Positions 55,876 through 64,000 of a stretch of DNA of 64,000 bases are shown here, one piece after another. Source of the stretch: Sphingobacterium sp. R2 (GTDB taxonomy: Bacteria > Bacteroidota > Bacteroidia > Sphingobacteriales > Sphingobacteriaceae); assembly GCF_040760075.1 (NCBI RefSeq), contig NZ_CP142884.1, positions 3,224,001 to 3,288,000 of the forward strand. The letters run 5' to 3'. Each line of letters begins with the position of its first letter. The stretch's first letter is position 1. The notes under the pieces are model-generated. The model was not told the DNA's origin and did not search any database. It saw nothing but the letters and a program-made list of their open reading frames with translations. The position numbers were made by a program, and so were the translations under genes.

Positions 55876-56364
55876 ATGAGAATAATAAATTTTGGATTTA
55901 TACTATTGCTGTGTAGCACTGCTTGTCGCCAGGAAAAGAAAAACCAGGAGTCTTCAACGAAGCGGGATACGACTGTGTATAATGCTCGACCAATGGAGGG
56001 TTCAATACCTTCTACCGGAAACAGTACTTATCAATACCTTAAAAATGGCGATACAATTTCATTGTTAATCGTTATCGATGGAGAAAAAGTACATGGTGAT
56101 TTAAGTTATGCCTGGAAGGAAAAAGACCGAAACACGGGACATATTGAGGGGGAGTTAAAAGGCGATCTGTTACTGGCTGATTATACCTTTTTGTCTGAGG
56201 GACAGGAATCTGTCCGACAAGTAGCGTTTAAACTCTCCAAGGAGTATGCCCTAGAGGGTTATGGTGCAATGGAGGAAAAAGCTGGAAAAATGTCTTTTGT
56301 TGATATAAACAAGTTAGCATTTGATGAAAAATTCCCACTAAGAAACGTATCTGGGGATAAATGA
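55876..56364 (+). CDS. Lipoprotein of unknown function
   Basis: I do not recognise this 162-residue protein. It has a good lipoprotein signal peptide, with lipobox SACR-like LLCSTAC and Cys at residue 17, then a charged, flexible linker (RQEKKNQESSTKRDT). The remainder is predicted beta-rich (DTISLLIVIDGEKVHGDLSY) with repeated short strands. It ends inside the opposite-strand diacylglycerol kinase gene, with a 27-base tail overlap. It is probably anchored in the outer or inner membrane. No function is claimed. Confidence 0.7.
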   Translation: MRIINFGFILLLCSTACRQEKKNQESSTKRDTTVYNARPMEGSIPSTGNSTYQYLKNGDTISLLIVIDGEKVHGDLSYAWKEKDRNTGHIEGELKGDLLLADYTFLSEGQESVRQVAFKLSKEYALEGYGAMEEKAGKMSFVDINKLAFDEKFPLRNVSGDK

Positions 56365-56730
56365 GATTAGCTTTGGGATAAATATTAGCAGGCCGACTAG
56401 TAATGCTGTGATGCTGCTTATCATTACAGCGGCTGCGGCTACATCTTTAATCTTTTTTATGGTTGGGTTTTCCTCGTTACAGGTAAAGTCGGCTATATTT
56501 TCCATAGCGGTATTGAATAGCTCACAGACAAACACGAAGCCAATGGAAAATAGCACGGCAATCCATTCGTTTACAGCGATGTTAAGTATAATGGAGAAAA
56601 TTAGGACGATAACAGCCGCTACGCTATGCACCCTAAAATTGTGTTCCTCCTGCCAAGCTGTTTTTAGTCCGTTGAAGGCATAGCGAAAACTCTTTAATCT
56701 TGCACTAAATGAAAAGCTGTCTTTTGCCAT
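56338..56730 (-). CDS. dgkA: Diacylglycerol kinase family protein (DgkA-like)
   Basis: This 130-residue membrane enzyme phosphorylates diacylglycerol or undecaprenol. Three hydrophobic segments are at about 35-52, 55-73 and 95-120. The active-site motif is FVCELFNTAMENIADFTCNE, followed by PTIKKIKDVAAAAVMIS, which holds the Mg-ATP-binding residues of the family. It matches the shorter Gram-positive-like form found in Bacteroidota more than E. coli DgkA, so undecaprenol kinase is a possible function. Its 3' end overlaps the convergent lipoprotein gene by 27 bases. Confidence 0.9.
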   Translation of the reverse strand: MAKDSFSFSARLKSFRYAFNGLKTAWQEEHNFRVHSVAAVIVLIFSIILNIAVNEWIAVLFSIGFVFVCELFNTAMENIADFTCNEENPTIKKIKDVAAAAVMISSITALLVGLLIFIPKLISFIPRYVS

Positions 56731-56913
56731 TGTAGTTATTTCTATTTTGATATAAAGATAATGGTTTATAAGGGTCGAGTATGCAAGATTTTTAGTGTTT
56801 TTTTATGCCAATCTAATCCTGTTATACTATTCATTTTATTTCGTGTTTTAAATCTAAGTCTACTTTATACATCTTTTCTTTCGAATGCCTTCTAATTTTC
56901 ATTAAATTGCTGT

Positions 56914-58092
56914 ATGATCTATAATTTTGACAAAACAATTGTTCGCAGGGGTACAGATTCAGTCAAATGGAATCAGCAGAACTATGAAGATTTGATTCCG
57001 CTTTGGGTGGCTGATATGGATTTTCCTGCAGCACAGCCTATCGTAGATGCACTTTCAGAACGGGTCCGGCATGCAATCTATGGTTATGCTTTCGTTCCTT
57101 TTGCCTTTTACAGCGCGATTATAAAGTGGTCTTTTCAACGACATAAATTCGCGCTTCAGCAGGAATGGCTGCTCCCTGTTATTGGTGTTGTACCGGCACT
57201 TTCGGCTTTGGTTAAAGCATTTACCACTCCTGGTGACAAGATTCTGGTTCAGGAACCTGTCTATCATTGTTTTTTTTCTTCTATTGAACGTAATGGGGCG
57301 GAGGTTGTATCCAATGACTTAAAGTATCATGATGGGCAGTATAGCATCGACTTTGAGGATTTTGAATTGAAGGCAAGCGACCCGAGCGTTAAGGTATTTC
57401 TCTTATGCAGCCCCCATAATCCGGCAGGACGGGTTTGGACTCGAGCGGAATTAGAACGTTTAGGAGATATCTGCTTGCGGCATCATGTTTTAGTTATTTC
57501 AGACGAAATTCATTGTGATTTGGTATTTGATGGCTATACGCATATTCCATTTGGAAGCATCAGCGCTTCCTTCTTGGCAAATTCAATTACCTGCATTGCG
57601 CCGAGCAAAAGCTTTAACTTGGCAGGCTTACAGGTTGCCACGGTCGTTGCAGCAGATCCTGAGCTCAAGAAGAAGGTACAGCTGGCTTTTCTTGCAAATG
57701 AGATTAGTAGCGTAAGCCCCTTCGCCATAACAGGTTTGATAGCCGCATACGAAGCGGGTGGGGAATGGTTGGATCAGGCGTTAGATTATATTCACGCCAA
57801 TTATTTGCATTTAAAAGAGTTTATGACTGAGCATCTTTCGGCTTTGCATATACTTCCTTTGGAAGGAACCTATCTTGTATGGGTAGATTGCAGTGCTCTA
57901 GGCGTTTCAAGTGGAAAATTGGTACAGTTATTATTGGAAGAAGTGCACGTTCAGGTCAATGTTGGAACAATGTACGGAAAGGAAAGCGACAACTTTATTC
58001 GGCTAAATATTGCCTGCTCAAGGGATGTTTTAAATAACGGTTTACTGCGTTTAAAAAAAGTTTTTTTACCATTACTGCAAGCAGCGGAGTAG
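56914..58092 (+). CDS. PatB/MalY-type PLP-dependent enzyme (cystathionine beta-lyase family)
   Basis: This 392-residue class I/II PLP enzyme starts YNFDKTIVRRGTDSVKWN, the typical PatB/MalY beginning, followed by LIPLWVADMDFPAAQPIVDA. The PLP-anchoring region is in CIAPSKSFNLAGLQVATVVA, with the lysine in SPSKSFN-type context, and a substrate-carboxylate Arg in FIRLNIACSRDVL near the C-terminus. The substrate is probably cystathionine or another cysteine derivative; aminotransferase activity is possible. It stands alone, followed by a bidirectional terminator. Confidence 0.9.
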   Translation: MIYNFDKTIVRRGTDSVKWNQQNYEDLIPLWVADMDFPAAQPIVDALSERVRHAIYGYAFVPFAFYSAIIKWSFQRHKFALQQEWLLPVIGVVPALSALVKAFTTPGDKILVQEPVYHCFFSSIERNGAEVVSNDLKYHDGQYSIDFEDFELKASDPSVKVFLLCSPHNPAGRVWTRAELERLGDICLRHHVLVISDEIHCDLVFDGYTHIPFGSISASFLANSITCIAPSKSFNLAGLQVATVVAADPELKKKVQLAFLANEISSVSPFAITGLIAAYEAGGEWLDQALDYIHANYLHLKEFMTEHLSALHILPLEGTYLVWVDCSALGVSSGKLVQLLLEEVHVQVNVGTMYGKESDNFIRLNIACSRDVLNNGLLRLKKVFLPLLQAAE

Positions 58093-58160
58093 CTGATAGT
58101 CATCCCGATGTGAAAGTTAATTATTTACGCAGATGTTGATGTCATGGTGTCGGGACCAAC

Positions 58161-58198
58161 AAAAAATCCGCTACATCATACGATGAAGCGGATTTTTT
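58161..58198. terminator. Bidirectional terminator between the PatB-like and S46 genes
   Basis: A 17-bp stem (58161-58177 and 58182-58198, ATCCGCT core with one A-A mismatch) with a 4-base loop and flanking A and T runs. Confidence 0.88.
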
Positions 58199-58218
58199 GA
58201 TACTTGTTTCAGTGCATA

Positions 58219-60381
58219 TTAAATACCCATTTCTTTCAGAATGAACTGGGCATTATCAATTTTATCGGCAACCCAAAGGACATACCGTATGTCTACGCCG
58301 ATAGATCTACTATAGCTTTCGTTCCAGGCGAAATCATTGATTGTTGCGTCATAGGCACGATCAAAATTTACGCCGATCAATTCGCCCTTGGCATTCATAA
58401 TTGGAGATCCTGAATTTCCTCCGGTCGTATCCATATCATATAAAATATTCACAGGGACAGAGCCGAGATCTTTTTGCAGGTAAGGTCCAAAATTTTTGTT
58501 GAGATAAGCTGTTTTGATTTCTTGTGGATAGTCAAACTCAGGCAAGCCGAGGTTTCCTTTTTGAATGATTCCTTCGATTGTTGTGAACGGCTTCATATAG
58601 GTTGCGTCAGCAGGAGAATAACCTTTGATGTGACCATAAGTCAAGCGTAAGGTAGAGTTTGCATCCGGAATAAAGTTTTTGGCCTGAAAAATTTCCTTAA
58701 CAGCGACATAATCGCCCATTAATTTGTTGAGCACCCCTTCGCGTCTTTTTTGCTCAGCCGCATACTCGACGATATCGTTGTTTAGCTTATTCTGGAAACC
58801 CAATAATTCGTCGTTAAATTTTTGCAGCGCGTCGGCATTGGCCAAGACGGTATTGAGTATATATTGTTGATCGCCAAGTTTGCTATTCTGAATGATTTCA
58901 TTAGCAAACTGTTGCGCTTTTTCCTTGTTAAATTGCAATCTCTGAATCGAGGCGAGTTGGTTTTTGCCTTTGAAGGCAACGGCATCTTCCAACATTTTAG
59001 CGAAAATCTGCTTATCGGCTTGTTTATTATAACTTTCGTAGGTTTCTTTGAGAGCCGTTTTTAATTTTTCGCTATTTAGATCGAACAATTGTTTGGCCGA
59101 TTGAGGTGATCTCTCGTTGGCTAAGAAGGCTTTCAGCATATTGATATCGCGAGCGACTTTCAATAGGCTCGTGCTGTTGTAAATGTTGTTGATCCAAAGC
59201 TCCTTTAGCGCATCTTGATCACTCAATTGGTAATACGCGTCAATTTCAGCAAGAAGATTTCCATATTTATCTTTAAGTTCGGGCTTACTTAAAATAAATG
59301 CGCCCAATGCTTCGTCTTCCTGTTTTTTTGTCGAAAGCAGGTCGATACCTTTTAGACCCTTGAGTTTGCCACGATAGTTCTTTAATACATTGGCATTGCG
59401 TTTTATACGAGTGGCCAAGGATAATGCAATATCAGTATTGTCTTTTCCAGCTTCTTCCATTTGTCTATTTTGGAAGTCGTATAGATTGGATACGTAAGGT
59501 AAAAGATATTCTTGTTGATATCGGATATATTGCGCTGGGCGGTGGCGGAATGTTTTTCCGGGATAGCCGAGTATAAAGGTAAAATCATTTTCCCGTACGC
59601 CATTTGGATTGACCTTAAGGTGTTTTTTTGGCTGGTAAGGAACGTTATCTTTTGAATAAGGAGCAGATTTTCCGTTTTTATCTACGTATGCCCTTAGAAA
59701 AGAATAATCTCCCGTGTGGCGAGGCCATACCCAGTTGTCTGTTTCTCCACCAAATTCACCGATATTTTGACGGGGAATATAAACTAGACGAACATCCTCG
59801 ATCGTTTTATAGCGAAACAACACATAACTTTTTCCGATAAACATTTCTGACACTTCGGCTTTAATGGTTGGATCCTCTTTTTCAGCTTGTTTAACTAGTT
59901 CCTGCTGCTTACGTTTGATGGTATTGATGCGCTCTACAGGATCGCTGATATTGGCCACAGCATTTAATACTTTGGCTGAAACGTCTTCGTAAGAATCGGT
60001 GATTCTGATTTTTAATCCTTTAGCTTCAATCTCTTGTTCTTGGTTTTGCGCGACAAAACCATTTTTCAGGTAATTGTTTATTGCTGTACTTGCAAGCTGA
60101 ACAGCCGAAAAGGCACAGTGGTGATTGGTTATGATCAGTCCACGATTGGAAACAAATGATCCTGTACATCCGCTGACTTGAACAAGAGCATCTACCAGAC
60201 CGACCCGGCCAGGATTGTAAATATCTTTCTCACTGATCTTTAGTCCAGCTTTCTTCAACCCAGCCCTATTTAATTCACTTAGTGGAAACATTCCCTCGTC
60301 CAGATTCGCCTTGGTATAGGAGCTATTCGCCACGGTTAAGAATAACGCTAGCGCAATTGTCGTATGATTTATAAACTTCAT
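58219..60381 (-). CDS. S46 dipeptidyl peptidase (DPP7/DPP11 family, probably DPP11-like)
   Basis: This 720-residue secreted or periplasmic serine peptidase removes dipeptides from oligopeptide N-termini. A signal peptide precedes NLDEGMFPLSE. The catalytic His is in LIITNHHCAFSA (about residue 88), and the Ser in MDTTGGNSGSPIMNAKGELIG (about residue 655). After that comes GVNFDRAYDA, with Arg at about residue 675; in the family an Arg here (DPP11, Arg673) accepts Asp or Glu at P1, whereas DPP7 has Gly. Asp/Glu specificity is therefore a reasonable prediction. It is convergent with the PatB-like gene. Confidence 0.9.
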   Translation of the reverse strand: MKFINHTTIALALFLTVANSSYTKANLDEGMFPLSELNRAGLKKAGLKISEKDIYNPGRVGLVDALVQVSGCTGSFVSNRGLIITNHHCAFSAVQLASTAINNYLKNGFVAQNQEQEIEAKGLKIRITDSYEDVSAKVLNAVANISDPVERINTIKRKQQELVKQAEKEDPTIKAEVSEMFIGKSYVLFRYKTIEDVRLVYIPRQNIGEFGGETDNWVWPRHTGDYSFLRAYVDKNGKSAPYSKDNVPYQPKKHLKVNPNGVRENDFTFILGYPGKTFRHRPAQYIRYQQEYLLPYVSNLYDFQNRQMEEAGKDNTDIALSLATRIKRNANVLKNYRGKLKGLKGIDLLSTKKQEDEALGAFILSKPELKDKYGNLLAEIDAYYQLSDQDALKELWINNIYNSTSLLKVARDINMLKAFLANERSPQSAKQLFDLNSEKLKTALKETYESYNKQADKQIFAKMLEDAVAFKGKNQLASIQRLQFNKEKAQQFANEIIQNSKLGDQQYILNTVLANADALQKFNDELLGFQNKLNNDIVEYAAEQKRREGVLNKLMGDYVAVKEIFQAKNFIPDANSTLRLTYGHIKGYSPADATYMKPFTTIEGIIQKGNLGLPEFDYPQEIKTAYLNKNFGPYLQKDLGSVPVNILYDMDTTGGNSGSPIMNAKGELIGVNFDRAYDATINDFAWNESYSRSIGVDIRYVLWVADKIDNAQFILKEMGI

Positions 60382-60412
60382 AGGATTTTAACTATCAACT
60401 GTTGTAAATCTT

Positions 60413-60444
60413 CAAATTTAAGAAAAGCATTTTGATGAAATCAA
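60413..60444 (-). promoter_or_regulatory. Candidate promoter of the S46 peptidase gene
   Basis: On the minus strand TTG (60442-60444) and TAAATTTG (60413-60420) are separated by 21 bases, and the start codon is 31 bases beyond the box. Confidence 0.55.
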
Positions 60445-60581
60445 TTTTTTATGTGAACAAATGTAACAATAGTGGATATATAGGGCTTTTTTGGCAAGGT
60501 ATTTATTATATAATATACAGGAGAAATACTTATGTTGACTTTAATTATAAAGGATTTGACTATGGTTTACGACAGGATTCG

Positions 60582-60589
60582 TAGTTTTG
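60582..60589 (+). promoter_or_regulatory. Candidate -7 box of oxyR
   Basis: TAGTTTTG, a perfect TAnnTTTG box 18 bases before the oxyR start. The nearest upstream TTG (60556-60558) is 23 bases away, slightly long. Confidence 0.45.
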
Positions 60590-60607
60590 TGCTTTAAAGA
60601 TAGTAAG

Positions 60608-61546
60608 ATGACCTTAATCCAATTGGAATATATTGTAGCTGTTGATACCTACCGAAGTTTTGTGGCAGCTGCCGAAAAATGTTATGTGACGCAGCCAACA
60701 TTAAGTATGCAAATTCAAAAACTCGAAGAGTCCTTAGGAGCGAAAATCTTTGATCGCAGTCGCCAGCCTGTTATTCCAACAGAAATTGGCGAGAAAATTA
60801 TTCTTCAGGCCCGACTCGTTTTAACAGAAAGCCGCAAGATCAATGAAATTGTTCAAGATAAAAAAGGAGAAATTGAGGGCACCTTAAAGGTCGGTGTCAT
60901 TCCAACAATTGCCCCTTATTTACTTCCGAATGTGTTGGCCACATTTATGGAGAAGTATCCGAAATTACAATTGCAGATATGGGAATATACGACAGAACGA
61001 ATTGTTCATGAATTGAAAGTCGGACTTTTGGATTGTGGATTGTTGTCAACGCCGTTAAATGACCCTGGAATATTGGAATCGCCTTTGTTTTATGAAAATT
61101 TTGTTGCTTATATTTCAACCAATAGTTCGCTATTTTCAAAGAAAATACTTAGTGGTGATGATATCGCTGACGATAAGCTTTGGTTACTTAATGAGGGCCA
61201 CTGCATGCGCGGTCAAGTGCTTAATATTTGTCACCACAAGCACAATCAAGATCTTACAGGAAGATTTGAGTACAATACGGGTAGTGTAGAGACGTTAAAG
61301 CGCATGGTGGATGTCAACGATGGAATCACGATATTGCCGGAATTATCGATTTGGGATTATTCTGATGATCAATTGGATCGAATCCGTTATTTCAAATCGC
61401 CAGAACCGGTACGTGAAATATCCTTGGTAACGACCCAAAATTATGTTAAGAGACATGCAATCCAGGCCTTAGAAAAAGAAATACTCGCTGTAGTGCCTGA
61501 TAAATTTAAAACAAAAAAGAAGAAGGAAGTGTTGAGCTTTCAATAA
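60608..61546 (+). CDS. oxyR: LysR-family peroxide sensor OxyR
   Basis: OxyR activates peroxide defence genes when a disulfide forms. The 312-residue protein has an N-terminal LysR helix-turn-helix (TLIQLEYIVAVDTYRSFVAA, then CYVTQPTLSMQIQKLEESLG) and a regulatory domain with HCMRGQVLNIC, in which the cysteines fall at C199 and C208, the exact positions of the redox pair in E. coli OxyR. I chose the ATG at 60608, the usual family start, over a TTG seven codons upstream. A ClC channel gene follows by 6 bases. dps elsewhere in the window is a plausible target. Confidence 0.94.
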   Translation: MTLIQLEYIVAVDTYRSFVAAAEKCYVTQPTLSMQIQKLEESLGAKIFDRSRQPVIPTEIGEKIILQARLVLTESRKINEIVQDKKGEIEGTLKVGVIPTIAPYLLPNVLATFMEKYPKLQLQIWEYTTERIVHELKVGLLDCGLLSTPLNDPGILESPLFYENFVAYISTNSSLFSKKILSGDDIADDKLWLLNEGHCMRGQVLNICHHKHNQDLTGRFEYNTGSVETLKRMVDVNDGITILPELSIWDYSDDQLDRIRYFKSPEPVREISLVTTQNYVKRHAIQALEKEILAVVPDKFKTKKKKEVLSFQ

Positions 61547-61552
61547 GTTGTT

Positions 61553-63352
61553 ATGGAAAACCTCAAAGGACGTTTTTTTAGAAAGATAGACCAGATTAAC
61601 CAATGGCGGATGAAAAAAGTTTCGAACAGAAATTTTATCATTCTATTGGCATTTTTGGTGGGGATTGTTGGTGGTATCATGGCATCTGTGCTCAAGCGGC
61701 TGACCCATTTTATTGCGGCAACCATACAAGATGATATTGATTGGAAGGTAAAGTACTCGGTCTATTTGATTTTTCCGTTGATCGGGATCTTGCTTAGTGT
61801 ATTTTTTGTCCGTAAGTTTTTAAAAGGGAAGAAGATGGAGCACGGCATTACTCCAATCATTTATGCCATTAGTCGTAAAGGAAGCCGGTTAGACCCAAGT
61901 AATATCTATTCGCAGGTAGTCACCTCGGCAATTACCGTGGGTTTTGGTGGATCTTGTGGTTTGGAGGCTCCAGTCGCTTTGGGCGGATCTTCTATTGGTT
62001 CTAATATAGCCCGCTTTTTTGGTTTACAGTATAAGGAAGTTACTATGTTATTGGCCTGTGGAGCCGCAGCGGGAATTTCTGGGGCGTTCAACAGTCCTTT
62101 GGCGGGAATGATTTTTGCGATCGAGATTTTACTGCCTGAATTTTCTATTCCTGTTTTTATTCCTTTATTGATTTCATCGGCTCTGGCGTCAGTTGTGTCG
62201 CGAGTCTTGTACAATGAACCTCTCTTTAGTACGTTTAATTCCGATTGGCAGGTTTCGGCGTTACTATTTTATTTGCTGCTGGCGGTGCTTATTGGTCTTT
62301 ATACCATTTATTTTGCGCGTGTTTCCAGAACGGTAGGAAAATGGTTCGCAAACATTAAGAATCCCTATAACAAAGTTTGGGTGAGTGGTATTTCATTAGG
62401 TTTGATGATTTTTGTATTTCCCGCACTTTACGGTGAGGGATATATTACCATACAGCAAATTCTCAACGGGCAGTTTAACTCGATTGTTAAAAACAGTTTG
62501 TTTTCGAATTATAAGGACATTGGCTTAGTGGTCTTTGGTTATACGATATTGACATTATTTGGAAAATCGTTTGCTGCACTGTTTACATTGAATGGGGGAG
62601 GCAACGGGGGCGTTTTTGGACCAAGTTTGGTAATGGGGGGACTGTTGGGCTTTGCGTTTTCTTACGGGATAAACTTGACTGGAATTGCCGAGTTAAATGT
62701 ACCTAATTTTGTGGTAGCGGGAATGGCTGGTGCTTTGAGTGGCATTATGCATGCTCCGTTAACTGGTATATTTTTGATTGCAGAGGTGACCGGGGGGTAC
62801 ACATTAATGGTTCCTTTGATGTTGGTCTGTTCAATTTCTTACTTGATTAATCGGACCGTATTGAAACACTCCATTTATACTAAAGTATTGGCGGAATCGG
62901 GAGATCTGATTTCTTATGAGGATAAGGATCGATCGGTACTCAGTATGATGCGAATAAAATATGTGTTGGAAACTAATTTTGTCATCCTGCGTCCGGATGA
63001 AACACCTAAAACGAGGCAGACGGACATTATCCACAGTAAGCGTAATATTTTTCCGGTAGTGGATTACGAGGGTAAATTTATTGGTCTTGTTTACAGCGAG
63101 TTTCTCTTTTCTGCGTTATTGGGAGAAGTAGAGGGGGGAGATACGACCTTTGAAAAATTAGCTCAGAAGCCAAATGATACTGTAGGAATCGATGAAAATA
63201 TGGAAATTGTGATGGCCAAAATGAATAAGGATGATACTTGGATACTTCCGGTTTTAGGAGCCGAAAACAAATATATGGGCTTTGTATCCAAATCGAGTGT
63301 ATTTAACAAGTACCGGGCACTACTAATACGCCAGGGGCATTATTTGGAATAG
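61553..63352 (+). CDS. ClC-family chloride channel/transporter with CBS domains
   Basis: This 599-residue membrane protein exchanges chloride for protons or acts as a channel. Ten or more hydrophobic helices fill residues 28-430. The gating-glutamate segment is GSCGLEAPVALGGSSIGSN (GREGP in E. coli; Glu is kept) and the second conserved region is GGNGGVFGPSLVMGGLLG. Two CBS domains at about 455-595 (ILRPDETPKTRQTDII and later WILPVLGAENKYMGF) may bind adenine nucleotides. It starts 6 bases after oxyR, so the two are likely co-transcribed. Whether it is a channel or an antiporter is not decided by the sequence alone. Confidence 0.92.
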   Translation: MENLKGRFFRKIDQINQWRMKKVSNRNFIILLAFLVGIVGGIMASVLKRLTHFIAATIQDDIDWKVKYSVYLIFPLIGILLSVFFVRKFLKGKKMEHGITPIIYAISRKGSRLDPSNIYSQVVTSAITVGFGGSCGLEAPVALGGSSIGSNIARFFGLQYKEVTMLLACGAAAGISGAFNSPLAGMIFAIEILLPEFSIPVFIPLLISSALASVVSRVLYNEPLFSTFNSDWQVSALLFYLLLAVLIGLYTIYFARVSRTVGKWFANIKNPYNKVWVSGISLGLMIFVFPALYGEGYITIQQILNGQFNSIVKNSLFSNYKDIGLVVFGYTILTLFGKSFAALFTLNGGGNGGVFGPSLVMGGLLGFAFSYGINLTGIAELNVPNFVVAGMAGALSGIMHAPLTGIFLIAEVTGGYTLMVPLMLVCSISYLINRTVLKHSIYTKVLAESGDLISYEDKDRSVLSMMRIKYVLETNFVILRPDETPKTRQTDIIHSKRNIFPVVDYEGKFIGLVYSEFLFSALLGEVEGGDTTFEKLAQKPNDTVGIDENMEIVMAKMNKDDTWILPVLGAENKYMGFVSKSSVFNKYRALLIRQGHYLE

Positions 63353-63375
63353 CTAGACCGCGTCATCTTTGGGAT

Positions 63376-63411
63376 AAGCATCCTCGGATGGATTTAGACC
63401 CAAGGATGCTT
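63376..63411. repeat. Hairpin between the ClC gene and ribE
   Basis: A 9-bp perfect stem (AAGCATCCT at 63376-63384 and AGGATGCTT at 63403-63411) extended by GG/CC. It lies 24 bases after the ClC stop and 10 before the ribE stop. No T run follows on either strand, so it is a weak candidate terminator. Confidence 0.5.
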
Positions 63412-63421
63412 AAAAAATTTA

Positions 63422-64000
63422 TTAACTACGCAAAGCCATGATCTTGCTGACATATTTCCCGATAATATCAAATTCGAGATTGACTGTGCTACCTACTTCG
63501 ACATGTTGCAAGTTGGTATGTTCGAGTGTATAGGGAATGATCGCGACGGAAAATTGATCGTTTCTTGAATCTACAACTGTCAAGCTGATACCATTTACAG
63601 TAATTGATCCCTTTTCTACGGTAATATTTTGTTTGGAGATATCATATTGAAATGTAAAAACATAACTACCATTTTCGTCCCGCTTGGCAATGCAACTGGC
63701 AATCTGATCGACATGCCCTTGTACGATATGTCCATCGAATCTGCCACCAGCCAAGGTGCAGCGTTCCAGGTTGATCAAGTCTCCCACTTTTAATTGTGCT
63801 AAATTTGTCTTTTGCAGCGTTTCGTCAATTGCCGTTACCTGATGGAGATCGTTGTTTAATCCAACCACAGTGAGACATACTCCATTGTGGCTCACACTTT
63901 GGTCTATTTTAAGTTCATTGGAAATAGCGGAACTGACATAAAAATGAATATTGCTTTTGTCGTGTTCGATATTTTCTATTTTTCCTAGCGTTTCTATAAT
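63422..64000 (-). CDS. ribE: Riboflavin synthase alpha chain (5' end cut by window edge)
   Basis: Riboflavin synthase dismutates two lumazine molecules to riboflavin. The open frame reaches the window edge in frame with 192 residues visible, beginning IIETLGKIENIEHDKSNIHF, so only about four codons (usual start MFTG) lie outside. Two homologous barrels are seen: SVSHNGVCLTVVGLNND and, in the second half, GSITVNGISLTVVDSRND, each with the conserved G[VI][SC]LT motif, plus GGRFDGHIVQGHVD in the first barrel. The ORF's internal ATG near 63895 would cut the first barrel and is not the start. Confidence 0.95.
   Translation of the reverse strand: MIETLGKIENIEHDKSNIHFYVSSAISNELKIDQSVSHNGVCLTVVGLNNDLHQVTAIDETLQKTNLAQLKVGDLINLERCTLAGGRFDGHIVQGHVDQIASCIAKRDENGSYVFTFQYDISKQNITVEKGSITVNGISLTVVDSRNDQFSVAIIPYTLEHTNLQHVEVGSTVNLEFDIIGKYVSKIMALRS

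Noticed and set aside
1..64000. Mobile element, prophage or CRISPR
   Set aside because: No transposase, integrase, phage structural gene or repeat-spacer array was seen; gene order is that of a normal core chromosome.

Overview
The window looks like chromosomal DNA of a Sphingobacterium-like member of the Bacteroidota. Three things support this. Protein content is typical of the group: a short RpoD, DUF5686, a GLPGLI-like domain, S46 peptidase and RNase Y next to ZapA. Several candidate promoters have the Bacteroidota form TTG-N19-21-TAnnTTTG. Strong Shine-Dalgarno sites are scarce. Gene density is high, and I see no insertion sequence, prophage, CRISPR array, tRNA or rRNA.

Layout. 1-5.8 kb: housekeeping sigma factor (cut by the left edge), a small XRE regulator, fmt, a LolC/E-type permease and a CPA2 antiporter with USP domains. 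5.8-12.4 kb: isocitrate dehydrogenase, a small unknown protein, serC-serA (serine) and lysC-lysA (aspartate family/lysine). 12.4-17.4 kb: a tight set of an Lgt-like membrane protein, a 79-residue membrane protein and a multi-cysteine radical SAM enzyme resembling the archaeal tetraether synthase (Tes/MJ0619) group, followed by an MscS channel. 17.4-28.3 kb: AraC regulator and AEC transporter, purL, then pheT, a coiled-coil protein, zapA, a probable 6S RNA and rny. 28.5-33.4 kb: a DUF962-like protein, a NatAB-type ABC exporter, engB and a UbiA-family prenyltransferase, ending in a perfect 50-bp palindrome. 33.4-43.5 kb: a GLPGLI/PNGase F-like fusion, an Lrp regulator divergent from a cysteine synthase, a DsbD-like protein, DUF5686 and an RluA-type pseudouridine synthase. 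43.6-51.6 kb: dps, then a glycogen cluster (GH31, glgB, glgA, glgC). 51.7-64 kb: a lipoprotein, an MtfA-type peptidase, a decayed small lipoprotein gene, poxB, a lipoprotein, a DgkA-type kinase, a PatB/MalY-type lyase, a DPP11-like S46 peptidase, oxyR with a ClC channel, and ribE (missing about four codons at the right edge).

Most of the window is core metabolism. The least ordinary parts are the Lgt-like/small membrane protein/radical SAM set (a candidate lipid- or lipoprotein-modifying system), the PNGase F-like fusion, the 50-bp palindrome that is both terminator and possible promoter, the 6S-like RNA, the decayed lipoprotein gene, and the isocitrate dehydrogenase with altered cofactor-contact residues. 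Functional statements come from reading motifs by eye; no database search was possible.
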